Origin: Litsea cubeba
Lineage: Eukaryota; Streptophyta; Magnoliopsida; Laurales; Lauraceae
DNA length: 64,000 nt
Direction of reading: 5' to 3'
Assembly: GCA_012931725.1 (NCBI GenBank)
Contig: CM022944.1
Coordinates: 78,116,092 to 78,180,091, forward strand
The position numbers and the translations under genes are program-made. Below the pieces are notes generated by a model that ran no database searches, was not told the DNA's origin, and was given only the letters and a program-made list of their open reading frames with translations. Below, piece by piece: positions 45,824 to 56,431 of this stretch (its first letter is position 1; the number at the start of each line of letters is the position of its first letter).

Positions 45824-47067
45824 AGGATGAAGACTTGGCGATGCCTGAGGTTCCTGCCGATGAGGCGGTGATGGATCCTGTTGCGGCACCAGAATAAGAA
45901 CGGAGGGACCCTGGAGTGATTCTAGAATCTCCAACTGGTATGACTTCTTTTGCTTTCTCTTTTTTGTCTGCGACTTGGTTTGCTAATATTTTTCTTGTCA
46001 GCTGACTTGCCACAGGATTCTGATGACTCTGAACCATCGATGGACGCGAATGTTGATGATGCTTCCGATGAGTTCATGGAGGAAGAGAGTGTCCCACCAT
46101 TCGTCGAAGAAGGTATTTTGTAGTAATAACCCTGATAATGATTTTCAAATAGGAAGTGACAGAGGAAAGTCCGTTGCTTCCTTCAGAACCAGAGCAAGAG
46201 ATGCCAGAGGTTGATCCGGAGGTAGAGACTCCTAAGACAAGTTCTGACACTATTGAGGAGATCCCTCGTGCTGAGATTCCTTCCCGAGCAGCTCCAACTG
46301 GAAAGAGTTCTTTTGTTACTCTTCCAACGGGTGATGACATGAGCAGCCGACCGACGGAGCGGGGCGAATCTTCAACCGGGCCATCTCTTCTTTTTGCAAA
46401 GAAAGTGGTAGCGTGGGTTCTGAGCTCTTGGATTGAGACTCTCCTTTCTGGGCACTTGGATGCCGGATTTGGCATGATCCAGCATGTGCAGGAGATTCTT
46501 AGTGATGCCGAAGAGGCTGGTCTGGATGTCACAGGTGCCAAGGCGATCGTTGATAGGATCATTGCATTGGGTGACAAGTGGTTTGAGACCATGGGTTTTG
46601 CTGACGACCAGTTCTTCAAGGAGATGTTCCTGGACCCTATTGATAACGTTAAGTCTGACCTGAATGAGGCTACACAAAGCTGGAAGCAGATAGTCCGAGA
46701 GAAGAACTTAAAAGTGCTAGCCATCATTGGGCTGACACATGACCTTAACATCCTTGATAGGGAGGTCGATGAGGCCTAGAAACGTCTTGAGCATTTAAAG
46801 GCACAAGTCGCTGCTAAGTGTTGCGACAGGGAGAGTGCTCTGATTCGCCGGGTTACAGATGCTGATCGAGTCCTTGAAAGGAAGTTTCAAGAGGACAAAC
46901 AATGGCAAACTGCTCGGGATAAGCTTCCCGGTGTGAAAGAAGGGTTACATCCCACCCCAGCATCTCATGGCAAGTTCCTGAAGAAGCATGCCCTGGAAAC
47001 CCTGACGGCTGAGGCCAAAAGCTTGTTCGAGGAGCTCAAATTTTGGCTAGGAACCATTTTTGGTTGA
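45824..47067 (+). pseudogene. C-terminal exons of the PMD gene: acidic linker and helical end
   Basis: Exon 3 (45,824-45,937) and exon 4 (46,002-46,112) code for a very acidic segment (EDEDLAMPEVPADEA; DLPQDSDDSEPSMDANVDDA). The last exon, from about 46,157, continues it (EESPLLPSEPEQEMPEVDPE). A helical domain follows (AKKVVAWVLSSWIETLLSGH, QEILSDAEEAGLDV, DKWFETMGFADDQFF), then a coiled-coil-like end (KRLEHLKAQVAAK, LERKFQEDKQW, LTAEAKSLFEELKFWL). I do not recognise this domain. The TAG at 46,777 falls before the coiled coil. Exon borders 3 and 4 are well supported by consensus sites and phase; the 44-bp gap before the last exon may be an intron shortened by deletion. Confidence 0.6.
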
Positions 47068-47404
47068 GCTCTTGATTTTTTGTATCAGAAACTATCCTTC
47101 TTGCCCCCCCCACCCCGTTTTTTTGGTACCAGATGTATTTTTTTTGTACTCTCTTTTTTTGTAGTGCTTGTGAACACTTTCTTTCTTTTTTTGGTACCGC
47201 ATGTATTTTTCTGGTACTCTTTTTTTTCCCTACGTTCACTTAAATCTTTTTGTGATGAAAGCAATAGCTAAATGGGATGCTCTTTTTTTTTTTTTGTTTT
47301 CCCTACACTCACTTAAATCTTTTTCTGATGAAAGTAATTGCTAAATGGGATTTGATCAAAAGTTTGTCATTTTGTGAAACTCTTTTGTCAAATGATTGTT
47401 TTGG

Positions 47405-47735
47405 CATGGGAGCCAGATTTTGTTTGTGGCATGGAAGCCGTTTTTGGCATGAGAGCTAGTTTTTTTTTTTTTTTTTTTTTTGTGGCATAGATAGCCGAGT
47501 TTGTGGCATTAATAGCCTGTTTTGTGGCATCTATAGCCGGTTTTGGTGGCATTGATAGCCAAGTTTTTTTTTTTTTTGAAAACCAAGTTTTGATTTGTTG
47601 CATTGATAGCCGGTTTTATTTTATGGCATTGATAGCTGGTTTGGTGGCATTTATAGCCTGTTTTGATGGCATTTATAGCCGGTTTGTGGCATTTATAGCC
47701 TGTTTTGGTGGCATCTATAGCCGGTTTTGGTTTTC
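47405..47735 (+). repeat. Minisatellite, unit about 20 bp (ggcatttatagccggttttg)
   Basis: More than ten imperfect units; earlier ones read ggcat(g/a)gaagccgttttt or ggcattgatagcc, later ones ggcatttatagcctgttttg. Same unit and orientation as 11,700-11,790. Confidence 0.85.
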
Positions 47736-47739
47736 AAAA

Positions 47740-48090
47740 ATGCAAGTATCGACTAAAAGTCGCCTCCCTGCTGAATGGTCTTGCAAGTATCGATGGAATG
47801 TCACATCCTCGTGGATTTGGGTGCAAGTATCAATGGAATGTCGCATCCTTGCTTTTCAAAAATTTTGGTTTTGTGGGTACTGACTTGATGTCGTTTCCCC
47901 ACGATTTTTGAAATTTGTGGTTTTCTCGAACCTTTGGGTTATGGATATCAACTAAAATGTTGCGTCTCCATGGTTTAAAATTTTGCAAGTATCGATGAAA
48001 TGTCATTTCCCTGCGATTTTGGAAGTGTCGAACGTGGTTCGCATGCTTCCGATTTGTGCGAGTATCGACTAAGCGTCGCTTCCACGCGGT
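47740..48090 (+). repeat. Degenerate array with gcaagtatcga...tgtcgc units
   Basis: About seven spaced units: agtatcgactaaaagtcgcc, agtatcgatggaatgtcaca, agtatcaatggaatgtcgca, gtactgacttgatgtcgttt, atatcaactaaaatgttgcg, agtatcgatgaaatgtcatt, agtatcgactaagcgtcgct. Period about 40-70 bases. It abuts the integrase C-terminus side of pol. Confidence 0.7.
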
Positions 48091-48437
48091 TTTTGAAAAA
48101 CCATTTTTTTTTTGGTTTAAAGGCACGAGGGTTATAAGTTTTGACCTAAAACCATTTAGGCGGTAAAGGTAGGGCGGACTAGGGTGGAAATCCTGAATCC
48201 GGATTTTGTTTCAAACCATGAATTATGGGTTCAAGGGTTGAAAATTTTGGTCAAGTTAGGGAAAGGTTCCTAAACTTGGATTTTTGAACAATGAAACGAT
48301 GAAAGTAAGCATTGTTTAAATTTCTAGAAATTTCAACATTTGATATGAAAATTCTAAAAAGAATGGGTTTAGTGAGCGAGTACCTAAAAATCGGTTTTGG
48401 CCGTACAGGCATTGCTCTTACCCAGTTGGGTAAGTCT

Positions 48438-49560
48438 TCAAGGATAGTACCGCTTTAAGAACTTGCCGTTGATGGGCAGCATACATCTGTCCCCGTCCAT
48501 GTTTAGGAGTGCGTATGCGCCGTTGGAGAAAACTTGGTCAATGACGTAGGGTCCCTCCCATCTTGGCTCAAACTTGCCTTTGGACTTGTGAGCGAAGAAT
48601 ATTGGTCTTTTTACCGCAAGAACCAAGTCACCCTTTTTGTAGGCGCGTTGCCTGACCTTTTTGTCGAAAGATCCTGCCATGCGTGCTTGGTAAAGTTCAA
48701 TGCTTTGTCGAGCTTCGAGCCGTCTCTCATCGTGATTGTCCAGCTCATGGAGTCGCAATTTGACATTGATTTCTTGAGTCATGTCATTTTGCAAGGATAC
48801 CCTCAAGGAAGGAATTTGTACTTCCAAGGGTACGACAGCTTTGCATCCATAGACCAAGGAGAATGGTGTGCTATGGGTAGGTCCTCGAACGGTGGTTCGA
48901 TAGGCCCACAAAGCTTCAGACAGTTTGTCGCTCCAGTCTCTTTTGTGACTAGAGACCATTTTTTTTAGGATTTTGCAGAGTGTCTTGTTGAAAGCTTCTG
49001 CTAATCCATTTGCCGTCGGATTGTATGGAGTCGAAGGATGGCATTGGATTTTGTATTTGTCGTAGAACCTTTAGATTCGATGATCCCGGAATTGTGGTCT
49101 GTTATCATGGATGAATCTTTTGGGCATGCCGAAATGACAAATGATGTTGGTGCGCAAGAACTGAAGGACTGATGAGGTCTTCATTTCGTTGAGCGCAAAT
49201 GCTTCTGACCACTTGGAGAAATAATACGTAGCGGCGAACATGAAGCGATGACCTTTGCTTGAAGGGGGAGAAATAGGACCTATGAGGTCCATACCCCAGG
49301 CTTCGAAAGGCCATGAAATCGCTGTAGGATGTAGCCATTCTGGAGGCCTGTGAATGTAATCTCCATGAACTTGGCATTGTTGGCAGCGCTTAGCAAATTG
49401 CATTGCGTCAGCTACCATGGTAGGCCAGTAATAACCTAACCTTTTTATCTGATCATAGAGCTTGGGACCAGCCTGATGAGCTCCACAAAGACCAGCATGA
49501 ACTTCTTTGAGTGTTCCTTCAGCCTCTTGTTATGACAAGCAGCGTAGAAGTACTCCGTTG
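48438..49560 (-). pseudogene. Element I integrase, broken
   Basis: From the right: a zinc-binding N-terminus (HAGLCGAHQAG near 49,495, CQQCQVHGDYIHR), then the catalytic core with its first aspartate (WGMDLIGPISPPSSKG) and second (IHDNRPQFRD, where the usual DNG reads DNR). The core frame stops at 49,071. The region 48,960-49,070 reads on in part in other frames. The C-terminal part 48,959-48,438 is open (LSEALWAYRTTVRGPTHSTP, FSLVYGCKAVVPLEV, KFEPRWEGPYVI) and ends FLKRYYP at its stop. These are standard Tat-lineage integrase motifs. It would insert cDNA; breaks and the changed DNG context make it inactive. Confidence 0.85.
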
Positions 49561-49917
49561 AAGGATTTCCTGTAAAGGATTTTTGAAGGAATATCCAAAT
49601 GAAAGCTTGGGGTTCGCCTTTGGATGCTTACCCGTTCTTTTGGATCTTCAGGTAGGATTCCAAACATAGTGTAATCAATGAACGGATCCCTCTAGTCGCC
49701 GATTGAAGGTTGAAGGATTGAAATCCGACTTCCAACCACTTGGTGGCATTCAGCAAGCTTGATGTGTGTTAAGAGGAGGAAGGGTTCTTCTTTCACACAC
49801 TGTGATTCGCATGTTTTCCCCTTCCTAGATTGCCATAGATGTGGCAAGTCCAGCCAGGGCATCTACACGTATGTTTTCACATCTACGAATGTGGATGATG
49901 TGACAGATGTTAAACTT

Positions 49918-52719
49918 TTACAGAAGCGATTGTGCCTTGTTGTAGTAAGGCAGCAGATCAGGCTTCCTGACTTCAAATTCCTGATTCATCTGGTTGACGA
50001 TCAGTTGAGAGTCTCCAAAGACTTCTCGCATGGTGATACTGGATTCGATGGCGAGTTCCAATCCTAGGATCAGAGCTTGATATTCAACTGCTTTGTTTGT
50101 GCATGGTTCCAGTAGCGAGAAAGTGTGTGGAATCATGTATTTGTCGGGGCTAACAAAGAGGATGCCAACTCCCGAGATCAGCTGTCTTTTTTCATTTGTC
50201 CTGGTTGCACCGTCAAAGTACATGTCCCAGGAGGCACTTTGTGAGAAAGTCTCCACATTGTAGACTGGTTCGTCTGGGAGATCATCTTTGAGTGGAGAAT
50301 CTTTAGGCAATGGATGCTCTGTGAGAAAGTCTGCTAGAGCTTGCCCTTTGATTGCCTTTTGTGGTACATACCTAACATCAAATTGTGACAGAAGGATGGA
50401 CCATTTTGCCAGTCGAGCATTGAGGGAACCTTCTTTTGTGACAAGGACCTTCAAGAGGTTGATCCTTGAGACCAGGTAGACTGTGTTGGAAAGCAAGTAG
50501 TGACGCAGCTTTTGTATGGCGAGCATCATTGCAAGGCATTCTTTTTCGATTGGAGAGTAGCGATGCTCTACTCCTACTAGCATGCGGCTGAGGTAGTATA
50601 GAGTAGCTTTTTTTCTTTCATCATTTTTTTGTGCAAGCAGAGCACCCAGAGAGTGATCAAGGGCTCTTGTGTACAAGATGAATGGTTTCCCAGTGGTAGG
50701 AGCAGCTAACACTGGAGGTTTGGTCAGGTATGACTCGATATCTTGGAACGCAGCTTCACAGTCAGCATCCCAGACAAAGTTTACACCTTTTTTCATCAAC
50801 CGGGAGAATGGACGGCATTTCCCCGAAAGATTGGAGATGAACCGTCTGATGTAGGCCAATCTCCCTTGAAGCCCTTTGAGTTCTCTCAAGGTTTTTGGAG
50901 AGGGCATTTCTAGAATGGCTTTGACTTTTATGGGGACAAGCTCTATTCCAGCTTTCTGAACTAAGATTCCGAGGAACTTACCTGACGAGACGCTGAAGAA
51001 GCATTTCAAAGGATTCATTCGCAGTTTGTGTTTGCGAAGTCGGATGAAGACTTCTCGAAGGTTTTTGAGATGATCTTCTTTTCTTTTGCTTTTGACGGCG
51101 AGGTCATCAACGTAACATTCAACCGTCTTGTGCTGCATATCTTGGAATATTTTCATCATAGCCCTCTGATATGTGGCACCATCATTTTTCAGACCAAATG
51201 GCATGACAGTGTTGCAATACACGCCAAATGGGGTCCGAAAGGATGTATGTTTTTCATCTTCAGGATGCATCTTTATCTAATTGTAGCCAGAGAAACCATC
51301 CATGAATGTCATTCGCTCGAATCTATAGGTATTATCAATCATTACCTCTGGTATGAGGAGCGGAAATTCATCGTTAGGGCATGCGCCATTCAGGTCTCTA
51401 TAGTCAATACAGACCCTGATCTGCCCGTTTTTCTTTGTCACACGGACAATGTTGGCCAACCATTCAGGATGTTGTTCCTCACAGATGAAGCCGATGCTTT
51501 TGAATTTTTGAACTTCTTGTTCAATTTTATCCATCACATCTGGACGGAGTCTTCTTTGGCCCTGTTTGACAGGCTTGATGTCTTCCTGAAGATTGAGTTT
51601 GTGGACTGTTGTTTTGGGGTCTAAGCCAGGCATTTCAGCATAAGACCATGCAAAGCAATCAACGAACTCATGAAGAAAGGCGATATACTCGGGTAACTCA
51701 TCATCCTCTATATTCTTGCTTATGAATACAGGACGTGGGTTATCAGGTGTTCCCAAGTCTATCTTTTGAACAGGATCTTCTGTTGGAAGGTTCGAAGGTG
51801 GTTCCTCCACAATATTTTCGGAGGCTTCCAGCTCAACGAAACCTTCTGGGGTTTCAAGGGAATTTCCAAACCAAGGTTTTATTCCTTTCCACGGGTCTTC
51901 TTGATCGGCAATTTTCTCAAGGTTTGCAATGAGATGATCCCAATCGCCTATTAAGACCGGGTCGAAGTAGGGTACTTTTTTTGGAGACGAGGATTCTACT
52001 GGGTCAGAAGACCACACGTCTGTGCCATCGGACAATTCCTCTTCATTGTCAGAGAAATCGTACCAATTGGATGAGCTTCCGAAATCTTTGTCAGGTGACT
52101 CATCGAAGAGATATCCAGGGAGATTGATGCCTTCATGGATACGAGATGTTGAGGCTTGGTCAGTAAATTGACTTTTAAGCCTTTGTGTCAACTGTCTCAG
52201 GGGAGTGTCGGGGTCATACCCTAACCCGTGTGAAGACTTTTCTACATGGCCGTAGAGTCTCCAATCTTCCAGCTGGCTTTTGGTCAAGACGGGCCCCAAT
52301 GGTGTGAAAATACCCCGTCCTTCTCCCAAACCGACTGGGTTTTTAGCATCATATCCCATTTTCTTCATAATAGCTAGTGCCACAGAGCTATATAAGGATA
52401 GTTGAGGCATACCTTCATTTTGGAAAGGTTCAAGCATGGAGTTTGATGAAGAAGCATCCGATCTATGGAAGAAGATTGGTTTTTCCTTTGCTGAAGTTGC
52501 TGGAAGAACGAAGGAAGCTGACGTAGGATCTTCTATGTCAGAAGTTGTCTCCATTGGAGCAAGAGCAGGCTGAACTTGCTGAGTGTCGGCTTGGCTTGAC
52601 GACGTGTCGTCTTCTGGCTCTGAATCCGAATCCGTGTCTTCCATGATAGACACGAAAGAGACAACAAATTTGCCCCCAGACTTTTGCTTTGCCTTCTTCA
52701 CTTTAGTCGTGATGACCAA
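49918..52719 (-). pseudogene. Element I G-patch-like segment, reverse transcriptase and two RNase H domains
   Basis: From the right: an acidic start (EDTDSDSEPEDDTSSS), a G-patch-like segment (MKKMGYDAKNPVGLGEGRG, about 52,370-52,310), a linker, then RT from about 51,580 (RLRPDVMDKIEQEVQK, NGQIRVCIDYRDLN, MTFMDGFSGYN). A TAG at 51,277-51,279 interrupts directly after that motif at a conserved Gln position. RT continues in the same frame (TSFRTPFGVYCNTVMPFGLK) with its active site YVDD at 51,114-51,103. RNase H 1 follows (ALDHSLGALLAQ, RYSPIEKECLAMM). A second, archaeal-type RNase H comes next (WDMYFDGATRTN, AVEYQALILGLELA, FGDSQLIVNQMN). The dual RNase H marks the Tat lineage. A stop at 49,918 ends the frame; recognisable sequence continues beyond it. 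Confidence 0.88.
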
Positions 52720-52893
52720 AGGCTTTGAAGGTTTGACGGAGATGATGAAGGGAGTTTGAATGCTCTCTTCGGATTTACCAGATGGTTTGTTTTCTTCCGG
52801 TGATTGTTGAGGAGCCTTGCCTTTATCTTTCTGGAGATTTTTGGCAAAGGGTGCTGTTTGCTTCTCCTATTCTTCTTTCTAACCATCATACAT

Positions 52894-54462
52894 CTATGAG
52901 TCTGCAAAGTGGGCTTCTTTACCTTTGAAGGGTTTTCTGTCCGCAAAGACTCGATGTATCATGCCGTCGTCACCAACAAACTTGATGCATTGATGTAGAG
53001 TTGAAGGTGCAACACCATTCTCGTGGATCCAGGGGCGTCCGAGAAGGATGTTGTAGCATGAAGGGGTTTTTATTGCATATATAGTGACTTCAGAGATAAG
53101 ATCACCGATCTGCAACTTGAACCTGATTTTGCCGATAGGCCTTTGAGTACTCCCATCGTATCCAAAGATAGATACAGATGTGTGGCTCAGCTTGCTGGGT
53201 GGGATGCCCAACTCTTCAAGAGCCGATGTGGAGATGAGGTTGAGTGTAGAACCTGGGTCGATCTGAACTCTATGCATAGGCATTTCCTTGATGTACCCTG
53301 TGAAGTACAGGGGTCGGTTGTGTCTTGTTTCGCCAAGTAGGAGGTTTTCCTTAGTGAAGGCGATGGTTGCACTGGCTGCCTTTTGAGCCGAGAGGCATTC
53401 AATGCATGATCCCTCAGTTTTATTCTTTTCTCCCTTTGAGGAAGCTTCTGAGTTTTTGACCCGGTAGTCCATTTCAATTTGGAGGACTTGCGGGGCATGT
53501 TTGTCGACATCCTCATTTAGCTTTTGTAATTCTGAAATGAGATTATCACGAGTGTGTGGAGATATTCGAAATAAATCTAGGATGTGCAGATGTGCAGGTA
53601 TGTGCTTGAAGTGTTCAATCAAGTCATACTTGAAAGCCTCCTTGGGGCCTGCATGTTCATCATTGTTGCCACTAGGGGCTCTTACAACATCTCTTCCCGA
53701 AGGATTTGCATATGTAAAGGAAGATTGGTTGTAATTTTTGTGGTATTCCCGGCCAGAGCGGGTGCCTCTACTAACTTCGAGAGCTTCTTGACAAGGGTCT
53801 TCATTTGGAAGATTGTGTTCAGGATCAAGAGGCTGTCGTTTTTCATTTGCTGAGGATGTATCTGCAGCAGAATTGTCATCCTCAGTTATTGTGTTGCACG
53901 GAGCATTTTTCGGGAACAAGTCCTTAACAGCATCCAGCAACCTTTCTTCTTCGTTGACCAATTCATCGTCCCAAGCATCAATAGCTGGGAATTCTTCAGT
54001 CAGGAAGGATGTGAACTTTGAAGTCACAGTCTCAGGAGAAGAAACCTGAGAGGGTGTCGTCTCAGTGAAAGTCACGTGAGATGAGGTGGCTCCAGAAGAT
54101 ACATTGCTAGGAGTCGTCGGAGTGTAAGTGATCTCATCAGACGATGCTTCGGAAGAGCTATAATCCCGAATTATCACATTACAGGAAGCTCTGACAGGAG
54201 ACGTTGCCTGATTGGAATCAGACTCATCCTCGGATGTAAGAGGATCGTCTATCCAGCAATTTTCTCCATTTTCAGGAGTTGAGGGAGGATGTACGTGATG
54301 GTCTTTAGGGACTTCAGGCTCTAGATTACGAGGAAGCTCGTCAACACGGTCTTGCTCTAGAGCGAGACGCTTCAAGATCCTTGCATACTCTTCAAGATCA
54401 GGCATAGGAGCCAAATCTTCTTCTTCATCGACTCTTTGTGGCTCAACATAGTTGATTTCCAC
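52894..54462 (-). pseudogene. Element I protease with long acidic linker
   Basis: Residues 1-330 are an acidic, Ser/Thr-rich linker (TPTTPSNVSSGATSSHVTFT), poorly conserved in the family. The protease begins near 53,340: RPLYFTGYIKEMPMHRVQID, then PGSTLNLISTSALEELGI. The active site is DPGST, a gypsy form of the aspartic protease box, and the later ILLGRPWIHENGVAPSTLHQ is the conserved end of Tat/Athila proteases. The open frame stops at 52,894. It lies between gag and the RT frame as expected. Open over 522 codons, so this part has decayed least. Confidence 0.85.
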
Positions 54463-54938
54463 TGGAGCAATGACGGGTGCTGGGTCAATAGCATTTTCTT
54501 GTACAGCCTCTTGGTCTTCTTTATCATCAGACCAAGATCCTTGCGGTTGTAGGGGTTATACCAGATTACTGGCATAAGATGAGTCTCAGGAACCCATTCT
54601 TCATCGGAGAGATATTATCCTGTTTCAAGGGACTCCTCCCACTCGTCGGTGTAGTTGGATTCGAATCCATCATCGGTGTCGCTGGACTCGTATCCATCAA
54701 TGGAGAATCCAACTACTGAATTGCAAGAGTATGACGCCCCCTGCGTGGCTTCTTTGAATTGAGGTGGCATGAAATCACTGAGAGTGAATTTTCTTACCCC
54801 CTTTGAAGTCTCTGGAAGGGACGTTTTTGTTGCCTCCAGTGAAGCGGTAGAGGAAGCCTGTTCCTTTTCTTAGACTTCTTGTTTTGGCTGGGTCTTCTCT
54901 TGCCGTTTGAGCTTGAGGAGATGTTTCCTAGCCTGCCT

Positions 54939-56425
54939 TCACTGTTGAGCTGTTGGCTTTGTTTTCACGACCTCCCAGTTTTCATCTTCAAGGAGATCGG
55001 GATGTACCCATATAGGTTGTCCGTCTGGTGTCGGGTAAGGAACCAGTTCCTCGGACGCTTGAATTGTGTTTATCACCTTGAATGAAGTAGTGATCTTCTT
55101 CTTTGGTGATTTTGATGCTTGTCCACATGACACCATGTTGACGGAGGTAGACCCATAGTTTTTGTCAAAGGTGATGACTCTGTTTTTCCAAATCTCGTTT
55201 ATTTTCTCCCTCACAATGAAGCATTGATTGAGTGGATGCGAGATCATCTGGTGGTATGGACAGTACCGAGGATCGTTGCTTTTGCCAACATCACCCGGTC
55301 TTTTGGGTTCAGGGAAGGTGAGCTTGCCGTTTTCCATAAGAGCCCCGAAGATTTCATCAACATCTTCATCGAACGGGTATTTCTTCTCTACTCATTCTTT
55401 GAAGGCATCTGAGAGTTCAGGTCTCTTACCAGCAGCTTTATTTTCAGCATTCTTTGGTGGCTGAGGAGCTGACTTGGTCTGCACATTGAGGACCTCTTTT
55501 TTCTTTGGTTTAGAGGTTGCAATGGCAGTTGGCTCTTTTATTGATGATTTCTGACTGTTGAGGCTTTATTCACTGTTTCAGCTTCCATGGAAGCTTCTAG
55601 GAGTTCTCCTAGGTTCTTTGATTTGTTGCCGATGATCATGGAGCGGATTCTAGCTCTCATGTTGTTTCGGCAGATGTTGACTAGTGACGCTTGTGGCAAT
55701 ACATCAGAGCATTTGTATGCCATTGCTTTCCACTTATGAATGAAGTCATATGTTGACTCATTCTCCCCCTGTTTTAGGATGCACAATTGAGCCATAGTAG
55801 CGGGATTATCCTCACCTTTGAAGTGAGTCAGGAAGTGTGTCTCCAGCATGGCCTAATTTTGGATGGAGTCCTCCGGCAGAGTGGAGTACCAATCGAAGGC
55901 CGTACCTTTTAGGGTACTTGCAAAGAGGCGGATCTTGAGTGCATCTTGATCCGCGATAGTTCCCGTCAAGATCTTGAAATGGATGACGTGATGTCTGGCT
56001 GATCCTTTCCGCGTATATGTTTGGAGAGTAGGATGCTTGAATTTTATAGGAAACAGGACCGAGTCCATCCATAAGGGATATGGTGGCTTGATCCCATGCT
56101 CCTTGAGTATATCCTCTTCTTTTGCTTTTGCGAGGATATTGTCTACGTCCTTTTTGGTAATGGCGAGTGACTCATTTTCTTCTCTGTTTACCTCATCATC
56201 TTGATGATTCGGAGGAGGTTCATTGTTCGCCTGATTTTGGAAGGCAAGGAGAAGGTTTTCCATCAGAGTTTCAATCCTCTGTTGGCCTTGTTCTAACTGC
56301 TGGATGCGTGTGAGCGCATCATCTTGAGGTGGATTGCAGGGTGGTGGCTCAGAATTTATAGCCAAGACATTCATCCTTCGGGATTCGAACGAAGAAACTG
56401 TCCTGGTGACTGAGCTGGGGCTCAT
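54939..56425 (-). pseudogene. Element I gag, core and C-terminal parts, broken
   Basis: The segment 56,425-55,853 has a Gln-rich helix (ALTRIQQLEQGQQRIETLME) and the retrotransposon gag domain start (PPYPLWMDSVLFPIKF, ALKIRLFASTLKGTAFDWYS). After a stop, 55,849-55,538 completes the domain (HFLTHFKGEDNPATMAQLCI, ESTYDFIHKWKAMAYKC, GELLEASMEAE). The segment 55,337-54,939 holds a CPYHQMISHPLNQC motif, the zinc-binding-like element seen in Tat gags. Three stops or shifts separate the pieces. It would form the particle. Confidence 0.83.
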
Positions 56426-56431
56426 TCTTTT

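Larger units (their letters stand above)
42540..47067 (+). pseudogene. Antisense, spliced plant mobile domain (PMD) gene of element I
   Basis: Exon 1 is only ATGGCTTCAA (42,540-42,549) before a GTAAGT donor. Intron 1 (42,550-43,218) is T-rich and ends tttgcag. Exon 2 (43,219-45,723) completes the split codon and is in frame with the long PMD reading frame. Small introns follow: 45,724-45,823 (with a tandem tagcag acceptor), 45,938-46,001, and perhaps 46,113-46,156, which is too short for a normal plant intron. Across these joins every exon is in one phase. Stops at 45,042 (TAA), 45,699 (TGA), 45,895 (TAA) and 46,777 (TAG) break it; each is one C-to-T change from Gln or Arg. The gene ends at TGA 47,065-47,067. 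PMD proteins include the MAIN/MAIL silencing factors of hosts and ORFs in several plant transposons; the role in Tat elements is unknown. Confidence 0.8.
47068..48437. repeat. Convergent intergenic zone of element I: three repeat arrays
   Basis: Lies between the 3' end of the plus-strand PMD gene and the 3' end of minus-strand pol. It holds T-runs with ggtacc(a/g)(g/c)atgtattttt units (47,100-47,225), a 70-bp tandem duplication (47,228-47,350), the ggcatttatagccggttt array (47,405-47,735), and a looser array of gcaagtatcgatgaaatgtc/gtcgcatccctgc units (47,740-48,090). No protein-coding similarity. Confidence 0.8.

Noticed and set aside
47405..47735. Regular short repeats that might suggest a CRISPR array
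   Set aside because: No distinct spacers of constant length, units are imperfect and directly tandem, and the setting is a plant retrotransposon; it is a minisatellite.
48534..48968. A 144-codon plus-strand open frame over the integrase end
   Set aside because: Antisense shadow of the well-supported integrase frame.
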